From CAYXDO01 sp964463485 (GTDB taxonomy: Bacteria > Myxococcota > Kuafuiibacteriia > Kuafuiibacteriales > Kuafuiibacteriaceae), in contig CAYXDO010000051.1 of assembly GCA_964463485.1 (NCBI GenBank), forward strand, positions 1 through 64,000: a stretch of 64,000 bases of DNA, in the 5' to 3' direction. The notes beneath the pieces were generated by a model. It saw only the letters and a program-made list of their open reading frames with translations, searched no databases and had not been told where the DNA came from. A program made the position numbers and the translations under genes. Each line of letters starts with the position of its first letter. Position 1 is the first letter of the stretch. Positions 7,637 through 16,900 of the stretch are shown here, piece after piece.

Positions 7637-10600
7637 ATGGTTGGCGTGGCATCTACGACCCGGGGCCCGAGGCCCGATCCTTATGTCCTCTCCGACGCGT
7701 CTCGCCGCGGCTGGGAGTCTGCGCTCGACCGGATGGTCGAGCGCGGAGACTGGGTGAAGATCGCGCGGGCGCTCGATCGGGAGCTTTGCTTCGGGGACGC
7801 CCGCACGGAAGGGTCCTGGAAGACGCAACTCAGCGACTTCAAGAAGGGTACGAAGAAGGGGTTGAGGGCGTTTTTCGAGGCGGAGGATCGACGGCTCGAG
7901 ATCGTCGCGTCGAGCTTGGGTTCCTCACCCGAGGAGCTCCGCCAACTGCTCGCGCAAGCCCGGAGCGGTGCGCGCCCCGATGCACACGACGAGGTGAGGT
8001 TGGCCGGGTTCGAGGAGCTCGGGCCGCTTCCGCTCGAACGGATCGCCATCGCCCCGCCCGTAGCCAGCATCGCCTGGTCGCCAGAGAAGCTCCCGGCGGG
8101 TGTAGCCGATCAAGAGCTCTCGATCGAGGCGCTCACGAACACGCTCGAACACGCTCGAGGTCCGATCGTGGTCGCGTTCGTAGGAGAGTCTGGCATCGGC
8201 AAGACGTTCTTGCTCCGATGGCTGGGGGCTCGCCTGAGGGATCGTGGGTTGAGCGTCGAGCTCTTGGGGCGGGGCGGGCCGGTGGGCGAGGAGGCGGCCT
8301 CGTCGAGGTCGCCGTCGGCGGACGCCCAGGATGTCGCACTCATCGATGATTACGACTCGCGTAAGGACACTCTGGCCGGGGCGAGGATTGCGTTGGTCAC
8401 GGCGCGGTGCGAGTCGGACCTCATTGGTTTGCCGGAGCAGCGCGTCATTTATCGGCTGGGCCGGGGTCGAGCGTCTTGGTCCGCGCGGTTCGTAGAGAAG
8501 CTCGCACCCCTGGCGCGCCAACTCTTGGGGCACTCGGTGGACTTCGGGCGGCTCGTCCGCCAGCTCGATTCGGATCCGGTGTTGGCGGCGTTCGCCGGGC
8601 GGCCGGAGGTGCTCGGGCTCTTGGCGAGGGCGGCGGCCGAGGGCTCGATGTCGCACCCATCGCCCTCAGCGCTCCTCGACGGCGTTCTCTCGCGCGGCGC
8701 GAGCTCCTTACGATTGTCGGGCCGGGGCGCTGCAGCAGGGTTCGTGGAAGCGGCCGGCGCAGAGACTCTGGGGGCGCTCGGTGAGCTCATGCTCGCCGAA
8801 TCGAAGGCCGAGCTCGGCCTCGCCGAAGTGGCTCGGGTGGTGGCCGAGGTTGGTCGTGAGTACGGGGTCGAGCTCCCCGAGGGTCGCTCGCTGGGCAGCT
8901 TCCCTCTGGTGGAGGCGCTGGTGGATGCGCGTCTACTCAGACGGCAGGGAGCGGGACTGTGCCCCTCGCCGTTCGACCTCGCCGTCGCCGCTGTCGGTCG
9001 GCGATTGGACCTCGAGCGAGGACCGAGCGCGCGCTTGCTGCTACGACCCGACTGGCATCATGCGTTCGTCGTGGCCGCGGAGCGATCGGGCGACGTCGCC
9101 CCCGTGTTGAGCTTCCTATTTCGTCAGCCAGCGCCGTCTTTGGCGGCCGCGATGGGTCTGGTGACGAAACTCTTGGCCGGCCCCATTCCGTGCTCGGACG
9201 ACGCGATCTGGGTGCGATGTTTTCGCGCTTCGCTCGGGTTCTGGCTGCGTTGGCGGCCCGAGCTGACTCCCAGCGAGCCCGAGCCTTCGCCGTTGTTGTG
9301 CCTCGCTGTCGCGGCCGAAGCCCATCGCTCACTCCTTCCGGAGCGGGTCGACGCTGAGTTCGTCGAGAGTGTCCCGAGTGTCGAGGCGCTCGGCGAGGGG
9401 CTCGCCGAGTACCTCGAGCTCTGTGGCGCGAGGCTGCCGGGGCGGCGGGAGACGCAGCTCGTGCTCGAGGTCGTCATGCCACGCGCGAGTCGCGGGATCG
9501 AAGACGACGACCTCTGGCGGGCGTTCAAGGCCCGAGGGATCGAGGGACGGCGACTGCTTCTGGGGGCACTTGACTTCGAGGTCTGGTGGGAGCTCGTCGC
9601 CGCGCCGATCCTCGCGGAGAGTGCTTCGGGTCGAGCGCTCGTCGCAGGAGAGCGCCCAGGTCTCCCTATTTCCACCTTCATGCTCGCGTCGGGTCGCGGC
9701 CGTTGGGTGAGTATGCTGCAGGAGCTCCCCGCCGACGCCCTCGCGCGTGCGTTCGCTCGCGCCGTGCGTGTCGCGCTGGACCACCCGAGGCCCGAGTGGT
9801 CGAGCGCGTTGGCCGAGTTGTGGGACCACCCAGCCGCGCCGCGAGCTCGAATGCAGGAGCTCACGACAGAGACTCTCGTCGCGTCGGAGCCACCAGGGCA
9901 TTGGTCGGAGCCCCGCCTCGCGCTCCTCTCTTGGATTCTGTCGCGCCTCGGAGAGGGTTGCGACAAAGTCCTCGAGTCATGGGTCGGAAAGCTGGGTCGC
10001 CGACTTCCGTTCGAGGCCTTTCTCGAGGCCGGCGCATCGCCAAAGCTCGTCGCACGGACGCTCGCGGCCGACGGAGCGGAAGGGGGTCCGCACTTCCAGC
10101 GAGCCGTCGACGCGTGTGACGAAGAGACCCTCGCGGAGCTCTTCGTTGGGGCCTCCGCCTCCGTAGCGGCGACGATCGCCGGAGCGCTCGCGGCGCGAGG
10201 GAGCAGGAGAGCTCGGCTCCGGCTGGCAGCGTGCGCGGACGCGTCCCTACGGCACGCCTTGCTCTCCGACCTTCTCCCCGAGCCAGACGAAGAGGACTCG
10301 TGGTTGGCGCTCGTCCCGAGGGCCGCGACACCTGCGGAGACGCTCCTCCGCACCGCTCAGGCGTGGCTTGCGGGCTCCGTCCGCCCCGACGGAGTGGCCG
10401 AAGCGCTTTCACGCTTGGATGAGTTGCTGATGAGTGAGTCGCGGCCGGATCCGTCGGGGGGTGTTTGGAGCCCGCTCAGCTCTGAAATCGAGACTTTCGA
10501 CGACGACGTGCTTCACGAAATCTCGATGGAGCTGGAGGTGAGCGCGCGGCTCTCCGACCTGATCGCGGGGCTCGAACGCGCGCTCAGTTGGGAACGCCGA

Positions 10601-11152
10601 CCCGACGGCTTGGAACGAGTCGTTGAAGCGTTGATCCTGCGCCCGACCCTGACTCGCCTCGTTCGCGGCCCGGAGCTTTGGTCCGTGGCGCTGCGTGTCT
10701 TGGGGCGCTCCCGACTCATGGACGCGCTGCCACGGGTCGAAGGCGTCTCACGGCGCAGCGGAGTAAAGCGCGAAGTCTCGGGCGGAGGGGCTGCGGAGCT
10801 CCTCGAGGTGTTGTGGAGCTGGGAAGATCGCCGCCTGGTCCACCAGCTGCTGCACGGTCCGCACGCGTCGGCTGCAGCGAGGGCGGCGAGCTCGTGCGCT
10901 CGAAATGCCGAAGACTTGGCGCTCGCGCTCGACGCCTGCTGGCCGAGCGGAGGCCGGCCCTCTGACGACCCAGTGTTCGAGTCGTTGCTGTCGGCTTCGG
11001 TCTCGCGTTTTCCTGCGCAGACTCTCGAGCTCCTCCAAACACGGATCCCGACTCTTCACGCTCGGGCGTGGTGGGGCTGGGTCGTTCCGCGTCTGGCGCA
11101 CGGTCCCGACCGAATTCGCGCATGGAATCACTTCCGAACCCCGCCCGACTGA
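7637..11152 (+). CDS. Large STAND/NACHT-like P-loop ATPase with helical-repeat C-terminus
   Basis: A 1171-aa protein that I do not recognise as a named family. Residues about 15-115 form a mostly helical N-terminal domain (WVKIARALDREL...SSLGSSPEELRQLLA) that could be a helix-turn-helix or effector. Residues about 165-360 are a P-loop NTPase: Walker A GESGIGKT (Gly183-Thr190, Lys189), Walker B VALIDDYD (Asp237, Asp238), a sensor-like ALVTARCES and a GRPEVLGLL stretch in the position of the STAND GNPL motif. The remaining 800 residues are Leu/Ala/Glu-rich helical repeats with many Trp, fitting a sensor arm. STAND ATPases oligomerise on ligand binding and include prokaryotic antiviral sensors and regulators. 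Monocistronic-looking, with ATCAACTG motifs at both ends. Function beyond ATPase is inference. Confidence 0.65.
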   Translation: MVGVASTTRGPRPDPYVLSDASRRGWESALDRMVERGDWVKIARALDRELCFGDARTEGSWKTQLSDFKKGTKKGLRAFFEAEDRRLEIVASSLGSSPEELRQLLAQARSGARPDAHDEVRLAGFEELGPLPLERIAIAPPVASIAWSPEKLPAGVADQELSIEALTNTLEHARGPIVVAFVGESGIGKTFLLRWLGARLRDRGLSVELLGRGGPVGEEAASSRSPSADAQDVALIDDYDSRKDTLAGARIALVTARCESDLIGLPEQRVIYRLGRGRASWSARFVEKLAPLARQLLGHSVDFGRLVRQLDSDPVLAAFAGRPEVLGLLARAAAEGSMSHPSPSALLDGVLSRGASSLRLSGRGAAAGFVEAAGAETLGALGELMLAESKAELGLAEVARVVAEVGREYGVELPEGRSLGSFPLVEALVDARLLRRQGAGLCPSPFDLAVAAVGRRLDLERGPSARLLLRPDWHHAFVVAAERSGDVAPVLSFLFRQPAPSLAAAMGLVTKLLAGPIPCSDDAIWVRCFRASLGFWLRWRPELTPSEPEPSPLLCLAVAAEAHRSLLPERVDAEFVESVPSVEALGEGLAEYLELCGARLPGRRETQLVLEVVMPRASRGIEDDDLWRAFKARGIEGRRLLLGALDFEVWWELVAAPILAESASGRALVAGERPGLPISTFMLASGRGRWVSMLQELPADALARAFARAVRVALDHPRPEWSSALAELWDHPAAPRARMQELTTETLVASEPPGHWSEPRLALLSWILSRLGEGCDKVLESWVGKLGRRLPFEAFLEAGASPKLVARTLAADGAEGGPHFQRAVDACDEETLAELFVGASASVAATIAGALAARGSRRARLRLAACADASLRHALLSDLLPEPDEEDSWLALVPRAATPAETLLRTAQAWLAGSVRPDGVAEALSRLDELLMSESRPDPSGGVWSPLSSEIETFDDDVLHEISMELEVSARLSDLIAGLERALSWERRPDGLERVVEALILRPTLTRLVRGPELWSVALRVLGRSRLMDALPRVEGVSRRSGVKREVSGGGAAELLEVLWSWEDRRLVHQLLHGPHASAAARAASSCARNAEDLALALDACWPSGGRPSDDPVFESLLSASVSRFPAQTLELLQTRIPTLHARAWWGWVVPRLAHGPDRIRAWNHFRTPPD

Positions 11153-11189
11153 TCAACTCATCGTCAGTTGATTGACCGATCGATCGGTC
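11152..11189. promoter_or_regulatory. ATCAACT inverted repeat plus 16-bp perfect palindrome
   Basis: Immediately after the STAND stop, ATCAACT (11152-11158) and its complement AGTTGAT (11166-11172) form a 7-bp stem with a 7-base loop. A perfect 16-bp palindrome, GACCGATCGATCGGTC (11174-11189), follows directly. The MglA-like gene starts 23 bases later. The palindrome could be an operator for that gene; the hairpin has no T-run, so a terminator is unlikely. Confidence 0.5.
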
Positions 11190-11211
11190 GGGCGTGATGA
11201 CGGTGATACTC

Positions 11212-11823
11212 ATGCCGTTCATCAATTACGCGAGCCGCGAGATCAACCTCAAGATCGTGTATTACGGCGCGGGATTGTGCGGAAAGACGACCAATGTGCA
11301 ATATCTCCACCGGACCTTGGGCCCCAAGCATCGCGGGCGCCTCATTTCGCTTCAGACCGAGACGGAGCGCACGCTCTTCTTCGATTTCTTGCCGGTGAGT
11401 CTTGGGCAGGTTCGAGGGTTCTCGACGCGATTTCACCTGTACACGGTGCCTGGTCAGATCTTCTACGCCGCGAGCCGGGGTCTGATTTTGAAGGGCGCGG
11501 ACGCGGTCGTGTTCGTCGTGGATAGCCAGCTCACGCGTATGGAAGCGAACGGGGAGCTGCTTGCCAATCTTCGCGAGCAACTCGGCGAGCTGAATCGGGC
11601 CTTCGACAGCGTGCCTTTGGTGTTCCAATACAACAAGCGCGATCATCCCGACGCCGCGCCGGTCCCGGAGATGTCGGCGATCTTCAATCCGTCACGTCGG
11701 CCCGAGGTCGAGGCCGTGGCGACGCTGGGGACGGGTGTGTACCAGACTCTGCGCGAGGCGGCGAAGGGAGCGCTTAGGTCGCTAGGAAGGACGGAGCTGG
11801 TGACTGCGTCCGCGGGTGAGTGA
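11212..11823 (+). CDS. MglA-family small Ras-like GTPase
   Basis: A 203-aa protein that starts like MglA (MPFINYASREINLKIVYYG). It has the P-loop GAGLCGKT, the MglA-type PGQ in switch II (YTVPGQIFYAASR) in place of the Ras DxxG, and NKRD for guanine recognition. In myxobacteria MglA sets cell polarity and motility direction. This protein is a relative rather than necessarily the motility MglA, since no MglB-like roadblock gene lies beside it. The frame extends six codons further upstream; ATG at 11212 matches the family start. A perfect palindrome precedes it, and an SCP2-like gene follows 33 bases after its end. Confidence 0.88.
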   Translation: MPFINYASREINLKIVYYGAGLCGKTTNVQYLHRTLGPKHRGRLISLQTETERTLFFDFLPVSLGQVRGFSTRFHLYTVPGQIFYAASRGLILKGADAVVFVVDSQLTRMEANGELLANLREQLGELNRAFDSVPLVFQYNKRDHPDAAPVPEMSAIFNPSRRPEVEAVATLGTGVYQTLREAAKGALRSLGRTELVTASAGE

Positions 11824-11856
11824 CGGCTCGAAGCGAACGGCGTATCCTCGTCGCAG

Positions 11857-12258
11857 ATGAAGCCGAAGCAAGATTCTGAACGCGCGCCAGCTTTGACCGT
11901 GGCCGACGTGTTCTTCGAGCTGTTCCTCCCGATGTTGTGCGCCGAGCGTCACCAGGCTCTGGGTCGGTTTCGCCACAAGGTCGAGTTACGCCTGGACGGC
12001 TCGACACCGCGCGCGTGGAACCTCACCGGCGGGTCCAAAGCGCCGTGGATCCGTCGAGGATCGGTCGACGACCCCGACCTCGTGATGAGCTTCGAGGAAT
12101 CGCTGGTGAGTGAGCTCGTCTTGGGGGCCGAGCCCGACGTAGAAGCCGCGCTGTCTTCGGGACGCCTTCGCGTGGAAGGCGATCCGAAGATCCTCCTGCA
12201 GCTCGAGCTCACACTCTCTGAAGCGACCGGAATCATCGGAGCGCGCCTCAAGCGTTGA
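11857..12258 (+). CDS. SCP2-like sterol/lipid-binding domain protein
   Basis: A 133-aa protein. Its second half has the SCP2 pattern: a weak N-terminal strand region (HKVELRLDG..PRAWNLTG), then DDPDLVMSFEESLVSELVLGAEPDVEAALSSGRLRVEGDPKILLQL, matching the usual dpd..i..s......l..G..d...al..G.l.v.Gd......l of SCP2 proteins. Such domains bind hydrophobic ligands. No signal peptide is seen, so it is probably cytoplasmic. It may share a transcript with the MglA-like gene. The specific ligand is unknown. Confidence 0.65.
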   Translation: MKPKQDSERAPALTVADVFFELFLPMLCAERHQALGRFRHKVELRLDGSTPRAWNLTGGSKAPWIRRGSVDDPDLVMSFEESLVSELVLGAEPDVEAALSSGRLRVEGDPKILLQLELTLSEATGIIGARLKR

Positions 12259-12480
12259 CTTTCAGAAAGCCTCGCGGGGCTCGACCTCCTCGGGAGGAAG
12301 GAGCAAATCAGATGGGTGCAGCCGGGCCTGGCTCTGAGTGCGCTGCGGGGGGAGTTGGTCGAAAAAAAATAGATAGAACGAGGACTTGCGGCGATCGATC
12401 GGTGTGCGACGCGTTGCCGTTCGGACTCATAGCCAGGCGGATCTGCGCCTATTTCGGATCGTCCACCTCCACGACCAGGT

Positions 12481-12660
12481 TCCACGCCCACGTCCACGGT
12501 TTCGTCCACGCCCACGTCCACGATTGACGCTCACGCTCACGACGACCGCCGATCCCCGGCAGTATTTTGCTCGAGGCACCGTAACTCAGCCCAATGGGTT
12601 GGCTTCGGCAGGCTTCGTAGGCGTGGGCGTGAATCGTGGGCGTGGGCGTGGAAGAAACTT
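12481..12660. repeat. Inverted CCCACG/CGTGGG hexamer-repeat cassette
   Basis: This is part of a 488-bp stretch (12259-12746) without a supported gene. The left arm (about 12481-12540) is built from CCCACG, TCCACG and CTCACG units. The right arm (12618-12654) is its imperfect reverse complement; the best-matching parts are 12504-12540 and 12618-12654, about 37 bp each and 77 bp apart. The left arm contains the 20-mer also found at 2149-2168 and shares about 28 bp with 40804-40831. The remainder of the gap (12259-12480) shows only an A-run and no clear signal. Confidence 0.75.
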
Positions 12661-12746
12661 TCGGAGACATTCGGGGTGGCGCTCTATGGCAACGAGGGCC
12701 AGCCGAACGCGTTCGGCCTCGACAGGCGACCGATCTCGCTCCCTAC

Positions 12747-12914
12747 CTACTCCGTCGGAGCCACTCCCGTCATCGTCTTGACCCCTTCCATGCGCTGTTG
12801 GCTGGTCGTCGCCTGGCCCGGATTGGCGGGATTCGAAGGAGGCGCGGCGGACTGACTGGTGAAGAAGTAGTAGCCGGCGGCGGCCAACAGCACGATGGCG
12901 ACGAGCGCTTTCAT
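12747..12914 (-). CDS. 55-aa membrane-anchored small protein
   Basis: A small minus-strand frame with ATG at 12914. It begins MKALVAIVLLAAAGYYFF, a clean single membrane or signal-anchor helix, then a Pro/Ser/Ala/Gln-rich polar tail ending TMTGVAPTE. The codon use is ordinary for the window and the hydrophobic N-terminus is well formed, which supports a real gene. No homologue is recognised. It sits 63 bases downstream of the outer-membrane protein gene on the same strand and may share its transcript. Confidence 0.5.
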   Translation of the reverse strand: MKALVAIVLLAAAGYYFFTSQSAAPPSNPANPGQATTSQQRMEGVKTMTGVAPTE

Positions 12915-12977
12915 ACTTCGACTCTACGCCTGCGTCGGAACAAAAAGAAGCGACGCGCCACCACCATCGGCCACCGA

Positions 12978-13889
12978 CTATTTGGGCTTTTTGGGCGGTG
13001 GCGGGGGCGGAACCGCTGGCGGCAGCGGGGAGGGGGTCGGCGGCGGTGGCACGGGCGGAGGCAGCGCGTTCCGGTCGTCCGGTTCTTGTGGAGGCGGTGG
13101 GACGGCCGGCGGCAGGCCGGTCGACGGCGGAGCTTCCGGGCCCGCAGGAGCCGGCTCCTCACCCCCAAAGCCGAACGAATATCCGAGCGTCACGATGAAA
13201 GAGCTCGTGGGTTGAAACAGTGTCCCGAGCAAACCCAGGCTGAAGTGCGACTTTCGATTCTCTGGGTTGATGTACAGCCACACGTCGAACCCCGTCGTCG
13301 CCGTGGTCAACGCGACGTCCGCGTTGATCAGCTCGACTCCGTTCTGCTCCACCACGACCGAGGCCAGGTGGTTGACGATGATGTACGGCACCACCGAAAC
13401 CCACTTCACCAACCGAAGCTCCGCTTGCAGAGCCAACGCAAGGCCGGCTCCTGTTACTTGGACTTCTTGAATCTGATCCGGTGAAATCACCGTGCTCACC
13501 GCGACGATCCCACCCAAGGCGCCGAGTGAGTACCAGTCCTCCAACTCACCCGCGATGTGAAGTCCGCCCCCGAGCAGCAAACCCGCGACGGTCACGGAGG
13601 CCACGTCTTGAGACCCCCCCATCACCTGCAGCGAACCCGTGAGAAACCACCGATCGCTCAGCGCTCGGGTCACGCTGCCCCCGAGCCCGAACACGGCGAT
13701 GTTGGGGTCTTGGCGATAGTCTGGAAAGACGACGCCACCGGCCCCGACGACCCCGATATCCCACCTTCCGGCATGCGGATACATGTCCGTGATGGGCGCA
13801 GGGTTCAAGGACAGCCCGTCGCTCTCGGCGTGAGCGCCCGCCATCCCCGTCGCCAGCACCGCGAAAACGGCGCCAATCCTCAATCCCAT
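12978..13889 (-). CDS. Outer-membrane beta-barrel-like protein with Pro-rich C-terminal tail
   Basis: About 303 aa from the ATG at 13889 (a frame extension to 13907 is possible). Signal peptide MGLRIGAVFAVLATGMAGAHA. Residues about 30-235 alternate hydrophobic and polar residues with many Gly and aromatic residues, and include GLGGSVTRALSDRWFLTGSLQ and SSFIVTLGYSFGFG, as in small outer-membrane barrels. The last 70 residues are almost all Pro, Glu, Ala and Lys (PPPPKKPK at the end). I do not recognise the family. The proline-rich tail may span the periplasm or contact peptidoglycan, which is inference. Confidence 0.55.
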   Translation of the reverse strand: MGLRIGAVFAVLATGMAGAHAESDGLSLNPAPITDMYPHAGRWDIGVVGAGGVVFPDYRQDPNIAVFGLGGSVTRALSDRWFLTGSLQVMGGSQDVASVTVAGLLLGGGLHIAGELEDWYSLGALGGIVAVSTVISPDQIQEVQVTGAGLALALQAELRLVKWVSVVPYIIVNHLASVVVEQNGVELINADVALTTATTGFDVWLYINPENRKSHFSLGLLGTLFQPTSSFIVTLGYSFGFGGEEPAPAGPEAPPSTGLPPAVPPPPQEPDDRNALPPPVPPPPTPSPLPPAVPPPPPPKKPK

Positions 13890-13910
13890 GCGTCCCTTCG
13901 AGCACACGAT

Positions 13911-16900
13911 CTAACCCTCCACTACTTTGACGACTGACCCAGTGCGCCGCTTCTCGACCTCGATACGCGATGGCATACGTTCGGCGAGCGCCGGGACGTG
14001 AGTCACGATCCCGACCAAGCGACCGTCGACCGGGATCGACTCGATGGCTTCGGCCACGAGCTCGAGGGATTCGAGATCGAGCGTCCCGAAGCCTTCGTCG
14101 ATGAACAGGCTGTCGAGCCTTACCGCCCCTGCGCGAGACTGAATCTGCGCGGAGAGCTCCATGGCCAGGGCCAAGGATGCGAGGAAAGTCTCGCCGCCGC
14201 TGAGTGTGTCCGTACTCCTCCGAGCGTCGCCAAGGTCACGGTCGATCACCGAGAAACGCGTCGACGAGTCGTATTCGAGCCCATACCGATGACTCATTCG
14301 CTCGAGTCGCTCCGACGCCCCTTTGACCAAATCTCCCAAGGACTCTGCCAGCACGTACTCCTGCAACCGATCGGACCGAAGGTCGTTCGTGAGCTCGGTG
14401 TAAGTTCGTTGGTCGGTTGCCACCGAGTCGCGTTGCGAGATCATTTTTCGAGCGACCTCGAGGTTCTCTCTGACCCGTCGAGCATCGGCTTTGGCGTGGC
14501 TGGCCTTGTCAGCGGCGTCTCGTCGCCGCGCTCGGTCCGCTTCGTTGGCCGATTCTTTGACCCGCACTTCTTCGTCGGTCACCTTGGCTCCACCGAGTTG
14601 TTCGGTGAGTGTTTTGGTCCGCGAAGCGAGCTCGGAGAGCGCCGCCTGGTGGGCCTTCGTTTCGCGCTCCGACGAGGCGAGGTCCGAGTCGTCGAGCGCC
14701 GCCCGGCGCACCGCGTCGGCGTCTTCGAAACCCTCGCGTTCGATCGCTCTCCGGGTTTCATTCGTGATCGCCGCGGCTTCGTCTGCGAAGCGACGAGCCT
14801 GGGAGAGCCAGCTGTCGAGCTCCACGCGGCGCTCCGCGACCGCTCGTTCGGCGTGGAACTCGTCTTTGACTCGATCGGCGAGGTCGCGTCGCAACACTTC
14901 GACACGTCGCCGGGCCGACTCGCGCTCCGACGGTGACGCACCGGCGAGCTCGACCTCGAGGGCATCGAGTCGATGAGTGAGGCGTTCGAGCTCGTCTGCA
15001 CGTTCACCAAGGTCGGCCGTGAGTTGGTCGAGCCTCGAGCTCAGGAGCGACTCGCGCCCCGCGAGGCGCTCGCGGGCACCCAGAAGGCGCGCTCGCTCCG
15101 CCTCGTGTTGCTCGGCTCGAGCTTTGGCTCGCTTCAGCTTCTCGTGCAACGCGCGAAGCTGTTGGATCAAGTCACCGGAAGGTGTTGCGCCCGCCGCATT
15201 CAACGTTGCCCGGACCTCCGTCTCGGCAGCCTGGCAGCGGGACCGCACTTCCAGCTCGAGCGCGAGGAGCTCGACGAGCTTCTTCTTCGCCGTCTTGAGT
15301 CTCTCTTCCTCGCGCGCTACGGCCTCCCGCGCCGCCCGGGCACGCTGATCGGCCTCCGCGAGCTCCTTGGCACGTAGAGTCGCAGCGGTCTCGGCGTCGC
15401 CGAGGGGCCCAGCGACGGCTCGATCCGGAATTTTCGATACAGTTTGAGTACAAACTGGACAAGGTTGTCCCGGCTCGAGCGCCTTTTGCAGGTGGAGCGC
15501 CGCATGTGCGTTTCTGAGCGCCTCGAGCGCGCGGACGGCGACGTCATGGGCCGAGCTCGCCGCGTCCAGACGCTGCGTGGTCTCGTCTTGGGCCTGCCTT
15601 GCTCGATCGAAGCGAGCGGTCGCCGCCTTCATATCAGCTTCCCCGCGAGTCTTCTCCGAGCTCACTCTCTCTCGCTCGTCCAGCGCACTCTCGAATCGAA
15701 CGGCGTGCGGGACGCCTTCCTCGATCGCCTCCAGCTCTGCGGACTGAAACCCGAGCGCCTCGATCTCGTGTTGAAGCTGACTCAGCTTGGCATCGTTCTG
15801 CTTCTTTTCGCGAGCAGCCGTTTCGAGCTCGTACTTACGGACAGCGAGGTTCGCGCGAGCTCCCTCTACTCGTCCCTCGAGGTCGCTCTTCGCGGCCCGA
15901 AGCTCATCGCGTTGTGCGATTCTCGGGAGGAGCCCATCGAGGACCGCGATACGGGCCTCGAGCTCTGGGATCGATTCCGCGGCCCCTGCCGCTTGCCGCT
16001 TGGCTGCCATCGCACGATTGAGAGCTTCCTCGGCCTCCGCGAGCGAAGCTTTGGCCATCGCGACCGCCGAATCGAGCGACCGCGATTTGTCGTGCGCCGC
16101 CTTCTCCGCCGAGATGGCGGGCAGCAACCCTCGCGCTCGGAAGGCGAGTCGAATTTTCCGAAGTCTATCCTCGTGCTCGCCATTTCTGGCCGAGACCCGA
16201 CTCAGCTCGGCCTCCGCATCGTCGAGCTGTCGAGATACGACCCTCCGGTGTCGAAGCTCCTGAAGCTCGACCTCCCTGGGCCCGAGCAACTTCGAGATCG
16301 ATTCCTCGGCCTCGGCTGCAAGCGTCGCTTCCTGCTCCAGCCGCCCCAAGAGCTCCTCGGTGGGGTCGCCCAAGTCTCGGATCGTCTGAGAGAGCTCGGA
16401 CTCACGCTCCTTGAGCGTGCGCGCCCGATCCGAAGCGAGGGTGTGCATTCTTTGGTAGACATCGATCTTGAGCAGCTCCTGCATGAGCGTGCGCTGATCG
16501 CGAGGGTTGCTCGCCAAGAACTCGGCGAACTTTCCTTGTGGCAGGAGCACCGATCGTGTGAACGCTTCATAATCGAGTCCGAGGATCTCTCGCTCGAGGA
16601 TGCTGCTCACGTCCTTCACCCCCGCCGAGACCGAGCGAATCTTCTCTGGGTCGGTGATCTCCTCGAGCTTGGCCGTTGCTCCCGTCGACCCTGGTCTGGC
16701 CGTACGAACCACGCGAAACTTTCGGTTGGCGACCTCGAAGTCGAGCAGCACGGAAGCTCGATCTCGGCCTTTTGAAATCATGCTCCTGAATTGATTTCCC
16801 ACGCGCGGAATCTCGCCGTAGAGCGCGAACGTTAGGGCGTCGAGGAGGGTCGACTTTCCCGCGCCGGTCGGGCCTGTGATCGCGAAGAGCCGCAGGCCCG

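Noticed and set aside
6568..8349. 593-codon plus-strand open frame
   Set aside because: It is antisense to Elp3 and then runs out of frame through the STAND gene; its translation is Arg-rich and has no known motif.
9124..10353. 409-codon minus-strand open frame
   Set aside because: Antisense to the STAND-like gene, composed of Ser/Arg/Ala, no domain recognised.
13998..16775. Long plus-strand open frames
   Set aside because: Antisense to the sbcC coding sequence, which carries all Rad50-type motifs; high GC keeps the opposite strand open.
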